From the NCBI GenBank assembly GCA_028715985.1, contig JAQUQR010000002.1:207121-271120 (forward strand): DNA of 64,000 bases, written 5' to 3'. The DNA comes from Methanocellales archaeon (GTDB lineage: Archaea; Halobacteriota; UBA148). The first letter of the stretch is position 1. Each line of letters starts with the position of its first letter. Below are positions 46,695-55,284 of this stretch, piece after piece. The position numbers were made by a program, and so were the translations under genes. The notes under the pieces were generated by a model. It did no database searches, was not told where the DNA came from, and saw only the letters and a list, made by a program, of their open reading frames with translations.

Positions 46695-47822
46695 ATGCAT
46701 CTTTTACTAATGAACGAACTGGTATGTCCACTATGTAAAGGTAATATTAATGCTATTAATTTTCAGCGAAATATAGGCAAAGGTGAAAGCGAGGTAGAAT
46801 GTCAAACCATCAAAGAAGGTGTTCTGGCATGTGATAAATGCAAACTAATATACCCAATCATAAATTATATCCCGATAATGTTGGATTTCCCAACTAACAT
46901 TACCACTGAGTTTCTGGGGAGATATAACGATAAACTCGAAGAATTCAAAGATTATACTATTCCAAATAACAAGCCCCGCCCGGGAGAGGTATACATCCAA
47001 AAAGCGTTTTCAAAGCAATGGGAAGCTCATGGAACCGAGCAGGAATTCCAATATGGATATACTGAAGATGAACTCCGCTATATCCTTAAAATAGAGCTAG
47101 GACTTGAAGCAGATTGGTTTAAAGATAAGATGTTATTAAACGTCGGCTGTGGTGCGGGACGTGAAGCAATTATGATATATGAATATACAAAATCTACTGT
47201 AGTTGGAATAGATTTAAACTTCAGTTTGTTAAATCTCGGAGAAAAAACGGTTTCATACCCTGATCTTCATTTCGTCCAGGCATCCCTATTCAATCTTCCA
47301 TTTAGAGAGAGAGCGTTTGATTATGTATTCAGCCACGGTGTGATTCACCATACTTATTCGACAGAAGAGGCATTTAAGTGTATTTCTAAGTTTGTTAAAA
47401 GCCAGGGCTACATATACATCTGGGTTTATGGAATAAGGAAAGTAAAAAGTTTGATACAGGGCCTTTATGTTGTTTTTGGCCATCATCTCGTTAGACCATT
47501 AATTGCGAAATCGCCCACAAGCCTGCAAACAGTAGGTGTATTTCCCATTGTACTAGCAAATTATCTGGTGCAAAAGATCCAGGGTAAAAACCCTAACTGG
47601 AATGATTTGTGGTTGCAGAAACGTGATTCTTATGCTGTTTATTATTTGCATTGGCACTGGATGGCAGAAGTTATTGTATGGTTAAAAGAGGCTGGAATGT
47701 CTAACATAACTCCTTTAGAAATTGAAAAGATACCGCGAGATCTATGGGGCTCTTTGAGAGAGAACGTTGGGTTGAGAGCTCAATATACAGAATCTAAAAT
47801 GACAAATCCAAAGGAGCTGTAA
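46695..47822 (+). CDS. Methyltransferase with N-terminal zinc-ribbon (Trm112-like)
   Basis: 375 residues. The N-terminal Trm112/zinc-ribbon segment has CPLC and CDKC pairs (about residues 11-14 and 46-49). The central SAM domain has 'LLNVGCGAGREAIMIYE', 'VVGIDLNFSLLNLGE' and 'FDYVFSHGVIHHTYS'. The C-terminal 100 residues include a hydrophobic segment. Such fusions occur in glycan and lipid clusters; substrate unknown. A start at M6 (46710) is possible. Confidence 0.85.
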   Translation: MHLLLMNELVCPLCKGNINAINFQRNIGKGESEVECQTIKEGVLACDKCKLIYPIINYIPIMLDFPTNITTEFLGRYNDKLEEFKDYTIPNNKPRPGEVYIQKAFSKQWEAHGTEQEFQYGYTEDELRYILKIELGLEADWFKDKMLLNVGCGAGREAIMIYEYTKSTVVGIDLNFSLLNLGEKTVSYPDLHFVQASLFNLPFRERAFDYVFSHGVIHHTYSTEEAFKCISKFVKSQGYIYIWVYGIRKVKSLIQGLYVVFGHHLVRPLIAKSPTSLQTVGVFPIVLANYLVQKIQGKNPNWNDLWLQKRDSYAVYYLHWHWMAEVIVWLKEAGMSNITPLEIEKIPRDLWGSLRENVGLRAQYTESKMTNPKEL

Positions 47823-48135
47823 ATGTAAAAAAAATACCTTTTCTACATCAAAATTTGTATCTGACTTTCTATCTACGCCCCCTATTAAATTAAATAGGAT
47901 ATCAAACCTTTTTTATGTATGAGGATCCACCACTTCAAGGAATCCTTGTTTCAGTGCAGTAGTTCTTCAAAGATCTCTCTTAGTTTTTAATTCTCTTTTC
48001 ATCTCTGAAAAAACACCTTACCTTACTTTAGTTTACTCAGGAGTTTTAAAAGGCGTTTCTTTCTTTTTTCCATTTACCTCACTCTGCTTTCATTATATGA
48101 CATCTCATATTATAGGACATTTATTATAGGATATT
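47823..48135. other. AT-rich intergenic region with a diverged edge of the duplication
   Basis: No gene. Bases 48070-48099 match 53196-53225 exactly and mark the left edge of the large duplication. An imperfect 14-nt tandem repeat (48109-48122 and 48123-48136, one difference) sits at the FkbM gene's 3' end and is absent from the second copy. Confidence 0.6.
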
Positions 48136-49940
48136 TCAGTCCCATTTCATCACTTCTCCTTTGTAAAAAAAGTACATATCACAAACACTTTCGTTTTTTA
48201 TATTTTTAAAAGAAGTTACAGGAATTAATCCGCTTTTAGTTATCGAATAAATATTATAGTTATATTGTTTGAGAATTTCTTCAATTTTTTCGGCACTGTA
48301 ACCCAAAGAAGAGAGGTGAGAAGGAGTAACCTCAAATATTATCTTCGCTTTTCCTTTAGCCAAAATCTTTTTCATTCCATTTATAACCTCTAGCTCTGCT
48401 CCGTCAACATCTAAAAAGGAATCCAGAGAGATTGTGTTTACGGTAATAATACCAATAGTGTTATTTTTGATTGCGAAACTTTTATGTGCCGTCAAATTGC
48501 CCATTTTCCTTTCCCCATTGGAATCAGAAACCGCAAACTGGAATGCACGAACATTCTTCCATCCATTAATTCGAATATTTTCTAACAATCCACAAAAAGC
48601 AACTGGATCCGGTTCAAATGCTATCACCTCCCCCTTATCACCCACACGCTTTGCAGCAAGTAATGTGTAATAACCTAAAGAAGCACCGATGTCCAGAACC
48701 ACCATACCCTCTTCAAGCATGGAGCAGAAAAGAGAGGAAATGAGGGGTTCGTAATTATTTGTGTAGTATAATAAATCCTTTGTTGCAGGATCAAAAATCG
48801 CCACCATCTTCTGGCCATCGACCTCATGAGTTTTCCCGTTAAGAATCGAAGCTGCAAGGTACGTGTGCAGTCTTGATACTCCAGGAATCTTACTTACCCA
48901 TGTGCCTGCAAACTGAACGCCTACGCGCCTCCAAATATCTATGACCACTTCGACTAGTTTGATTTTTAGCATTGCTAACATCCTATATTTCATGCAGATG
49001 TTCATTTATAATTTCTAAACTTCCTCTTCCTGTTATCCTTGAATCAAATAATTCTAATGCTCGGATTTTAGCATTTTCTCCAAGTTCTCTAATTGATTCC
49101 TCTTTCTTTAAACATTCTACAGTCTTATTTGCAAGCATTTCATAATCTCCTACTTCTACTAAAAATCCGGTCTTGCCATCAATAACTGCCTCTGGTATTC
49201 CAGCAATTTTGAACCCTATAACAGGTGTTTCTAATAACATTGCCTCTTTCATTGACATACCCATACATTCGCTTTCCGTTATTGATGGGAATATTAAAAT
49301 ATCTGCTGCTCGTATGTATAAAGGTAAATCCTCTTCTGAAACAGAATCCATAAACAGAATATTTTCTTTTACATCATCGGTAATCTTTTCTATCTCTTTT
49401 TTCATTCCTAAATCCGAGCCAACAAAGACTATCCTAGAGTCTGGAATTTCTTCTACTATTTTTGGTGCTGTTTTTGCCAAAAATTGTGGTCCTTTTCTCC
49501 AATGTAATTGACCTACAAATAACGCTATCTTTTTGTTTTTCAAACCTATCTTATTTTTTGCTTCTTCTTTTTTTATTTCCAAATATTTTTCATAGGTTTG
49601 GATGTCAATTCCGCTATACACAACCGTAACTTTATCTTCAGAGACGTATTTTAGAGGTCCTTTTGCACAGTGCGCACTTGGAGAGATTATATGAGCAGAA
49701 TTCTTAGCTACATACTTAAACATTTTATCATATCTTTCTGCCCAGCTTTTCTCCCCTTCTTTTTCTTTCCACCATAACATTTCTGAATAAGAAGTTAGCA
49801 CTACTGGAATGCCTTTCTTTTTGCAGATTAGCATTGCAATAAAACTCTTCCCAAAGGCGTGATGGGCATTTACAATATCAGGTTGTATTTCATCTAAAAC
49901 CTCATTAAACCTAACTGCAAATGCAGAAAAGCCAAGAAGG
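48070..49940. repeat. Large direct repeat, copy 1
   Basis: Matches 53196-55051. From 48204 to 49940 the match is nearly perfect apart from a 27-nt deletion in this copy and four substitutions, all left of the deletion. Left of 48204 the similarity is broken by small indels. The right edge is sharp (…gccaagaagg at 49940 and 55051). The offset is 5111 bases right of the deletion and 5084 left of it. Confidence 0.92.
48136..49005 (-). CDS. FkbM-family methyltransferase, copy 1, signature deleted
   Basis: 289 residues. Motif I is intact (VVLDIGASLGYYTLLA, then IAFEPDPVAF). Compared with copy 2 (53247-54116), nine residues are missing where copy 2 reads LDVDPDMIKIDVDGAELE; this copy reads LDVDGAELE. 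The lost piece is the FkbM signature strand IKIDVD, so activity is doubtful. The C-terminus also differs and ends FFYKGEVMKWD. The start overlaps the upstream GT4 by 23 bases if ATG 49005 is used; ATG 48981 after the GT4 stop is an alternative. Confidence 0.85.
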   Translation of the reverse strand: MNICMKYRMLAMLKIKLVEVVIDIWRRVGVQFAGTWVSKIPGVSRLHTYLAASILNGKTHEVDGQKMVAIFDPATKDLLYYTNNYEPLISSLFCSMLEEGMVVLDIGASLGYYTLLAAKRVGDKGEVIAFEPDPVAFCGLLENIRINGWKNVRAFQFAVSDSNGERKMGNLTAHKSFAIKNNTIGIITVNTISLDSFLDVDGAELEVINGMKKILAKGKAKIIFEVTPSHLSSLGYSAEKIEEILKQYNYNIYSITKSGLIPVTSFKNIKNESVCDMYFFYKGEVMKWD

Positions 49941-50230
49941 TGTCTAAGATCGGTAACATTGTAAAGCAATGACATGGATAATGCTTTTAAAAACAAATTT
50001 GGATTTTTTAAAAAACAACTTAAAAGCCATTTTACTGCTGATGAACTCTGTTCGTAGAGTAAGTTAATAGAGACATCAAGGGCATCTTCGTTTTCCTTCT
50101 TTCTTGATGTCAGGAAATAAACCCTATTACCCTCGCTAACCCACTCTCTTGTATGTAATAATACTCTCTTAGCCATTCCTCCATAGGGAGGTGGTATTTC
50201 CACTCCGCAGACAAGTATTTTTATAGACAT
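48983..50230 (-). CDS. GT4-family glycosyltransferase, full-length copy
   Basis: 415 residues. The N-terminal domain starts IKILVCGVEIPPPYGGMAKR. The C-terminal domain has 'IALFVGQLHWRKGPQFLAKTA' and 'ESECMGMSMKEAMLLETPVIGF'. Residues from about 98 on are identical to the truncated copy at 54094-55051. It starts four bases after the stop of the decayed acetyltransferase, in the same operon as the perosamine genes, so a deoxyaminosugar donor is a reasonable guess. Confidence 0.9.
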   Translation of the reverse strand: MSIKILVCGVEIPPPYGGMAKRVLLHTREWVSEGNRVYFLTSRKKENEDALDVSINLLYEQSSSAVKWLLSCFLKNPNLFLKALSMSLLYNVTDLRHLLGFSAFAVRFNEVLDEIQPDIVNAHHAFGKSFIAMLICKKKGIPVVLTSYSEMLWWKEKEGEKSWAERYDKMFKYVAKNSAHIISPSAHCAKGPLKYVSEDKVTVVYSGIDIQTYEKYLEIKKEEAKNKIGLKNKKIALFVGQLHWRKGPQFLAKTAPKIVEEIPDSRIVFVGSDLGMKKEIEKITDDVKENILFMDSVSEEDLPLYIRAADILIFPSITESECMGMSMKEAMLLETPVIGFKIAGIPEAVIDGKTGFLVEVGDYEMLANKTVECLKKEESIRELGENAKIRALELFDSRITGRGSLEIINEHLHEI

Positions 50231-50233
50231 GCT

Positions 50234-50838
50234 TTAAAACCTCTTTTTAATAACTTTTGCAGGTATTCCAACAGCAATAGAATTTTCTGGTATATCACCA
50301 GTAACTACAGCACCAGCACCTATTACACTATGAACGCCTACATTTACACCCCCGGTAATATCACAACATTTGCACCAATCCACACATCGTCTCCAATTAT
50401 AACCTCTGCATACTTTGTTGGTTGTTCTACAATCTGTAACTCTAGATCATAATCATGTCTGTTTGTTTGAGAATATACCTTAACATCAGAAGAAATAGCG
50501 AGTGCACATTTTTTGATCTTGACACCACCATAACCCTAAATTGAAGTGAAAAAACATCTATATGCGTGAAGCCTCCTATTTCAATAAACTTATCTGCATC
50601 TAAATAAATGTTACTATATAATATCTATCACGTTTTTCCCATTTTAATGTTTTTAAATCCATGAATTATAACGTTTCCTCTTATATACAATGGGAATTCT
50701 GCATCTTTAAATTTTCTGTGATACATGCATCATAAGCCCCTTCTTACTTTTATAATTTAAAAGGGAAACGAATATTTGATTTATAATTAGAAGTCCTGTG
50801 ATTTTAGAAAATCTCTCAACGAATTCCATGCTCTTCAT
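50234..50838 (-). pseudogene. Hexapeptide-repeat O/N-acetyltransferase (WbbJ/WcaF-like), multiply frameshifted
   Basis: The start ATG 50838 has a strong GAGGTGG upstream. The pieces, read in changing frames, are [63 protein letters not shown], '[18 protein letters not shown]' and '[20 protein letters not shown]' ending PAKVIKKRF. They are in the right order for a left-handed beta-helix acetyltransferase. At least four frame changes are needed, one at the G5 run near 50350. It probably once acetylated the 4-amino sugar made by the neighbouring enzymes. Confidence 0.8.
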
Positions 50839-50929
50839 TTAACCACCTCAAGATAAGGAAAACATTCATCGCAGGAATAAGAGCCCCTATTGTACATCTT
50901 TTTCCACAACCTAAATCTAAAACCCTCAT
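50816..50929 (-). pseudogene. N-terminal fragment of a SAM methyltransferase
   Basis: A 37-codon frame starts by an ATGA overlap with the aminotransferase stop and reads MRVLDLGCGKRCTIG, a clear motif I. It then runs into the acetyltransferase region and stops. The body of the gene has been deleted. The coupling shows it was once the next gene of the operon. Confidence 0.6.
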
Positions 50930-52029
50930 AAATTACATAACTCTCCTATCGTTTTACATATATATAGTATTTCCTTCTCTCTCAGTTTGAGACTTGAAGG
51001 TAGATTGAGCCCTCTCTTCGCCAAATCCTCTGCTACTTTATATCTTCCTTCGCTTTTGTAAATTGGTAGGACGTGCATCGGATAAAAGAAAGGTCTTGTC
51101 TCAATCCCTTTGTTCCCTAATTTCTTTATCAAATCATATCTACCCACACCAAATTTATCTTTAACTAAAATACAATACATCCAATAGACGCATTTTGCCC
51201 AAGGCATTTCTGGATGTAAAGTTATCAGCCCTTTATCAGCCAAATCCTCCAACTCTTTTATATACCATCTCGCAATCTCTCTCTTCTTTTCCACGAAATT
51301 ATCAAGTTTACTCAGCTGAGCAACTCCAACTGCTGCCTGTAAGTTCGTCATTCTATAATTAAACCCAACGATATCATGCCAATATCTTTTGTTTTGATCC
51401 ATCCCATGGTCTCTTAAAAGTTTCATTTTCTCTGCTAAATCCCCATTATCCGTTAAGCACATACCTCCTTCTCCAGTTGTGATGATTTTATTTCCATAAA
51501 ATGAGAAACAGCTCACGTCTCCAAAAGATCCGACCTTCTTTCCTTTGTACTCAGCACCATGAGCCTCTGCAGCATCTTCTACAACATACAGATTATGATC
51601 TTCTGCTATATCTATAATAGTATCCATATAGCAGGGATGACCATATAAATGAACAGGAATTATTGCTTTTGTATTTTTTGTTATTTTCTCCTCTATTTTC
51701 TCTGGGTCAATACACCAATAATCGGGATGAGATTCTATAAAAATGGGTTTGGCATTGCAGTAGGTTACAGCATTTGCAACAGCAACAAAAGTTAAATCTG
51801 GAACTATAACTTCGTCTCCCTTTTTTATTTCTAATGCCTCTAAAGCTAAATGTAATGAAACAGTTCCATTAGAAGTCACAATACCATAATCGACTTCACA
51901 GTATCTTGCAAATTTCCGCTCAAAATCTTCGATAAATTTTCCTTTTGATGAAATCCAGCCACTTTTTACCGCTTCTAAAACATTCTTTAGTTCTTCCTCT
52001 CCTAAACAAGGCTCTGCTAATGGAATCAT
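50926..52029 (-). CDS. DegT/DnrJ/EryC1 aminotransferase, GDP-perosamine-synthase-like
   Basis: 367 residues from ATG 52029 (GGTGA four bases upstream), PLP-dependent. The N-terminus IPLAEPCLGEEELKNVLEAV and GWISSKGKFIEDFE resemble RfbE/Per perosamine synthases. The Schiff-base lysine lies in 'CFSFYGNKIITTGEGG'. The enzyme would add an amino group at C4 of GDP-4-keto-6-deoxymannose, the product of the adjacent gmd, to give GDP-perosamine. The pairing with gmd is the main argument; related sugar aminotransferases are the alternative. Confidence 0.88.
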   Translation of the reverse strand: MIPLAEPCLGEEELKNVLEAVKSGWISSKGKFIEDFERKFARYCEVDYGIVTSNGTVSLHLALEALEIKKGDEVIVPDLTFVAVANAVTYCNAKPIFIESHPDYWCIDPEKIEEKITKNTKAIIPVHLYGHPCYMDTIIDIAEDHNLYVVEDAAEAHGAEYKGKKVGSFGDVSCFSFYGNKIITTGEGGMCLTDNGDLAEKMKLLRDHGMDQNKRYWHDIVGFNYRMTNLQAAVGVAQLSKLDNFVEKKREIARWYIKELEDLADKGLITLHPEMPWAKCVYWMYCILVKDKFGVGRYDLIKKLGNKGIETRPFFYPMHVLPIYKSEGRYKVAEDLAKRGLNLPSSLKLREKEILYICKTIGELCNL

Positions 52030-52068
52030 GAATTCACCTTTTTCGTGAAACAAAAAAACCAACAAATT

Positions 52069-53121
52069 CTACACCTTTAGAGTTCTCGTAAGTATTCTTG
52101 CCTCGCTTGGATAATTCGGGGCATCCCAAGGAAATCCCTCTCCATTTTGCCATTTTTCCCATCTGTCCAAATCTTCCTTGACTAATATCTTCACAAGTTC
52201 ACCAAATTTTACCTTTGGTTCCCAACTTAGCTCTTTCTTTGCCTTTGAATAGTCCCCCTGTAAGAAATTAACATCTATGGGTCTTAAAAATCTTTTGTCA
52301 AGTTTAGTGTATTCTTGCCAATCCAACCCTACAATATCAAATGCCCTCTCTGCAAATTCTCTCACAGAATGAGATTCGTTTGTAGCTATTACATAATCGT
52401 CTGGCTCTTTTTGCTGTAGCATTAACCACATTGATTCAACGTAATCAGGAGCATACCCCCAATCCCTTTTTGCCTCTAAATTACCAAGAGGCAGCTCTTT
52501 TTCTAGTCCCAAAGAAATCTTTGCAACTGCATTGGATATTTTTCTCGTTACAAACTCTAAGCCTCTTAACGGGCTTTCATGATTAAAAAGAATGCCATTA
52601 CATGCAAAAATATTGTATCCTTCCCTATAGAGCGTTGTCAGCCAATAACCATACAATTTCGCTGCGGCGTATGGACTTGATGGCTGAAAAGGTGAGTTTT
52701 CGGTTAAACTCGAAGAGTGCCCTCTTCCATATAATTCGCTTGTAGATGCTTGATAAAACTTTATTTTCGGGTTAATCTGCCTGATAGCTTCTAACACTTT
52801 TGTCACACCTAAACCCGTTATCTCGCCAGTGCCAATTGGTTGTTCAAAAGAAGCCCCCACAAAACTCTGCGCAGCTAAATGATACGCCTCATCAGGTTCA
52901 GCAATTTTAACCGCTTCTACCATTGACCCTGCATCAATCAAATCCGCTGGTATTAAACTCACACGTTCAAAGATATCTAAATAGTGTAATCGCCAGAAGT
53001 TCGGCGTTGAAAGCCGCCTATATGTGCCATATACCTCATATCCCTTATCCAAAAGGAACTTTGCTAAATATACTCCATCTTGCCCAGTTATACCGGTTAT
53101 CAATGCTTTTTTCTCCATCAA
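52069..53121 (-). CDS. gmd: GDP-mannose 4,6-dehydratase
   Basis: 350 residues, extended SDR. The NADP-binding motif is TGITGQDG, followed by 'GTYRRLSTPNFWR'. The catalytic Ser lies in 'ASTSELYG' and Tyr-Lys in YAAAK. 'ILFNHESPLRGLEFVTRKI' is the characteristic GMD substrate loop, and 'AKRDWGYAPDYVESMW' is also typical. It makes GDP-4-keto-6-deoxymannose for the aminotransferase 39 bases downstream. The start is ATG 53121 or 53118. Confidence 0.94.
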   Translation of the reverse strand: MMEKKALITGITGQDGVYLAKFLLDKGYEVYGTYRRLSTPNFWRLHYLDIFERVSLIPADLIDAGSMVEAVKIAEPDEAYHLAAQSFVGASFEQPIGTGEITGLGVTKVLEAIRQINPKIKFYQASTSELYGRGHSSSLTENSPFQPSSPYAAAKLYGYWLTTLYREGYNIFACNGILFNHESPLRGLEFVTRKISNAVAKISLGLEKELPLGNLEAKRDWGYAPDYVESMWLMLQQKEPDDYVIATNESHSVREFAERAFDIVGLDWQEYTKLDKRFLRPIDVNFLQGDYSKAKKELSWEPKVKFGELVKILVKEDLDRWEKWQNGEGFPWDAPNYPSEARILTRTLKV

Positions 53122-53195
53122 TTCCTACCTCTTTGCAACTTACTATTCATAACGTTACATACCCCTATAAATCCTTCTTTCATATTCACTTTTTG

Positions 53196-55051
53196 CCATT
53201 TACCTCACTCTGCTTTCATTATATGCGACATTTCAGTTCTATTTCATCACCTTACCTTTTCCCTTGTAAACAAGTACACATCCTCCGTTTTAAAAGAAGT
53301 TACAGGAATTAATCCGCTTTTAGTTATCGAATAAATATTATAGTTGTATTGTTTGAGAATTTCTTCAATTTTTTCGGCACTGTAATCCAAAGAAGAGAGG
53401 TGAAAAGGAGTAACCTCACATATTATCTTCGCTTTTCCTTTAGCCAAAATCTTTTTCATTCCATTTATAACCTCTAGCTCTGCTCCGTCAACGTCTATCT
53501 TAATCATGTCAGGATCAACATCTAAAAAGGAATCCAGAGAGATTGTGTTTACGGTAATAATACCAATAGTGTTATTTTTGATTGCGAAACTTTTATGTGC
53601 CGTCAAATTGCCCATTTTCCTTTCCCCATTGGAATCAGAAACCGCAAACTGGAATGCACGAACATTCTTCCATCCATTAATTCGAATATTTTCTAACAAT
53701 CCACAAAAAGCAACTGGATCCGGTTCAAATGCTATCACCTCCCCCTTATCACCCACACGCTTTGCAGCAAGTAATGTGTAATAACCTAAAGAAGCACCGA
53801 TGTCCAGAACCACCATACCCTCTTCAAGCATGGAGCAGAAAAGAGAGGAAATGAGGGGTTCGTAATTATTTGTGTAGTATAATAAATCCTTTGTTGCAGG
53901 ATCAAAAATCGCCACCATCTTCTGGCCATCGACCTCATGAGTTTTCCCGTTAAGAATCGAAGCTGCAAGGTACGTGTGCAGTCTTGATACTCCAGGAATC
54001 TTACTTACCCATGTGCCTGCAAACTGAACGCCTACGCGCCTCCAAATATCTATGACCACTTCGACTAGTTTGATTTTTAGCATTGCTAACATCCTATATT
54101 TCATGCAGATGTTCATTTATAATTTCTAAACTTCCTCTTCCTGTTATCCTTGAATCAAATAATTCTAATGCTCGGATTTTAGCATTTTCTCCAAGTTCTC
54201 TAATTGATTCCTCTTTCTTTAAACATTCTACAGTCTTATTTGCAAGCATTTCATAATCTCCTACTTCTACTAAAAATCCGGTCTTGCCATCAATAACTGC
54301 CTCTGGTATTCCAGCAATTTTGAACCCTATAACAGGTGTTTCTAATAACATTGCCTCTTTCATTGACATACCCATACATTCGCTTTCCGTTATTGATGGG
54401 AATATTAAAATATCTGCTGCTCGTATGTATAAAGGTAAATCCTCTTCTGAAACAGAATCCATAAACAGAATATTTTCTTTTACATCATCGGTAATCTTTT
54501 CTATCTCTTTTTTCATTCCTAAATCCGAGCCAACAAAGACTATCCTAGAGTCTGGAATTTCTTCTACTATTTTTGGTGCTGTTTTTGCCAAAAATTGTGG
54601 TCCTTTTCTCCAATGTAATTGACCTACAAATAACGCTATCTTTTTGTTTTTCAAACCTATCTTATTTTTTGCTTCTTCTTTTTTTATTTCCAAATATTTT
54701 TCATAGGTTTGGATGTCAATTCCGCTATACACAACCGTAACTTTATCTTCAGAGACGTATTTTAGAGGTCCTTTTGCACAGTGCGCACTTGGAGAGATTA
54801 TATGAGCAGAATTCTTAGCTACATACTTAAACATTTTATCATATCTTTCTGCCCAGCTTTTCTCCCCTTCTTTTTCTTTCCACCATAACATTTCTGAATA
54901 AGAAGTTAGCACTACTGGAATGCCTTTCTTTTTGCAGATTAGCATTGCAATAAAACTCTTCCCAAAGGCGTGATGGGCATTTACAATATCAGGTTGTATT
55001 TCATCTAAAACCTCATTAAACCTAACTGCAAATGCAGAAAAGCCAAGAAGG
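53196..55051. repeat. Large direct repeat, copy 2
   Basis: Partner of 48070-49940. It carries an FkbM gene with intact signature and a GT4 that lacks its N-terminal domain because the match ends at 55051. The left edge lies 75 bases upstream of the gmd start, so the segment containing acetyltransferase, aminotransferase and gmd is bracketed by the two copies. Confidence 0.92.
53247..54116 (-). CDS. FkbM-family methyltransferase, copy 2, signature intact
   Basis: 289 residues with the full FkbM pattern: VVLDIGASLGYYTLL, 'IAFEPDPVAFCGLLENI' and 'MIKIDVDGAELEVINGM'. FkbM enzymes O-methylate sugars or polyketides. Differences from copy 1 are a 9-residue segment retained here, substitutions near residues 235-250 (C, F and D for F, S and G), and a different C-terminus (TEDVYLFTREKVR). 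It overlaps the truncated GT4 upstream by 23 bases. Confidence 0.88.
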   Translation of the reverse strand: MNICMKYRMLAMLKIKLVEVVIDIWRRVGVQFAGTWVSKIPGVSRLHTYLAASILNGKTHEVDGQKMVAIFDPATKDLLYYTNNYEPLISSLFCSMLEEGMVVLDIGASLGYYTLLAAKRVGDKGEVIAFEPDPVAFCGLLENIRINGWKNVRAFQFAVSDSNGERKMGNLTAHKSFAIKNNTIGIITVNTISLDSFLDVDPDMIKIDVDGAELEVINGMKKILAKGKAKIICEVTPFHLSSLDYSAEKIEEILKQYNYNIYSITKSGLIPVTSFKTEDVYLFTREKVR

Positions 55052-55173
55052 CATAAGAAGTAGGTCAAGGAGATCAAGATAAATATTGCAACACACAATA
55101 CAATATCGATGGGGTTGTCCAAGGAACATTTATATTCATTTAGATAGAGGTTTTCTACAAGGCAGAAAATCAT
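54094..55173 (-). CDS. Truncated, chimeric GT4 glycosyltransferase (copy 2)
   Basis: 359 residues. From LLGFSAFAVRF on it is identical to residues 98-415 of the full copy. The first 41 residues come from unrelated DNA (55052-55173) and contain one hydrophobic helix (PIDIVLCVAIFILISLTYFL). The GT-B acceptor-side N-terminal domain, including the glycine-rich loop, is therefore missing. The donor domain is whole, but normal activity is unlikely. The frame is open by chance or through fusion with a membrane-protein remnant. Confidence 0.75.
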   Translation of the reverse strand: MIFCLVENLYLNEYKCSLDNPIDIVLCVAIFILISLTYFLCLLGFSAFAVRFNEVLDEIQPDIVNAHHAFGKSFIAMLICKKKGIPVVLTSYSEMLWWKEKEGEKSWAERYDKMFKYVAKNSAHIISPSAHCAKGPLKYVSEDKVTVVYSGIDIQTYEKYLEIKKEEAKNKIGLKNKKIALFVGQLHWRKGPQFLAKTAPKIVEEIPDSRIVFVGSDLGMKKEIEKITDDVKENILFMDSVSEEDLPLYIRAADILIFPSITESECMGMSMKEAMLLETPVIGFKIAGIPEAVIDGKTGFLVEVGDYEMLANKTVECLKKEESIRELGENAKIRALELFDSRITGRGSLEIINEHLHEI

Positions 55174-55260
55174 CTCACAATATAAAGGATTTTAGTTTCT
55201 CTATCAGACGTTAAGACATATGTTATTGATCAGTTTTTTGCGGGAATAACTATGTCTAAA

Positions 55261-55280
55261 AATAGCCATAAATAGCCATA
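55261..55280. repeat. 10-nt tandem duplication
   Basis: AATAGCCATA occurs twice (55261-55270 and 55271-55280), five bases from the stop end of the following minus-strand epimerase gene. Confidence 0.7.
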
Positions 55281-55284
55281 TTAT

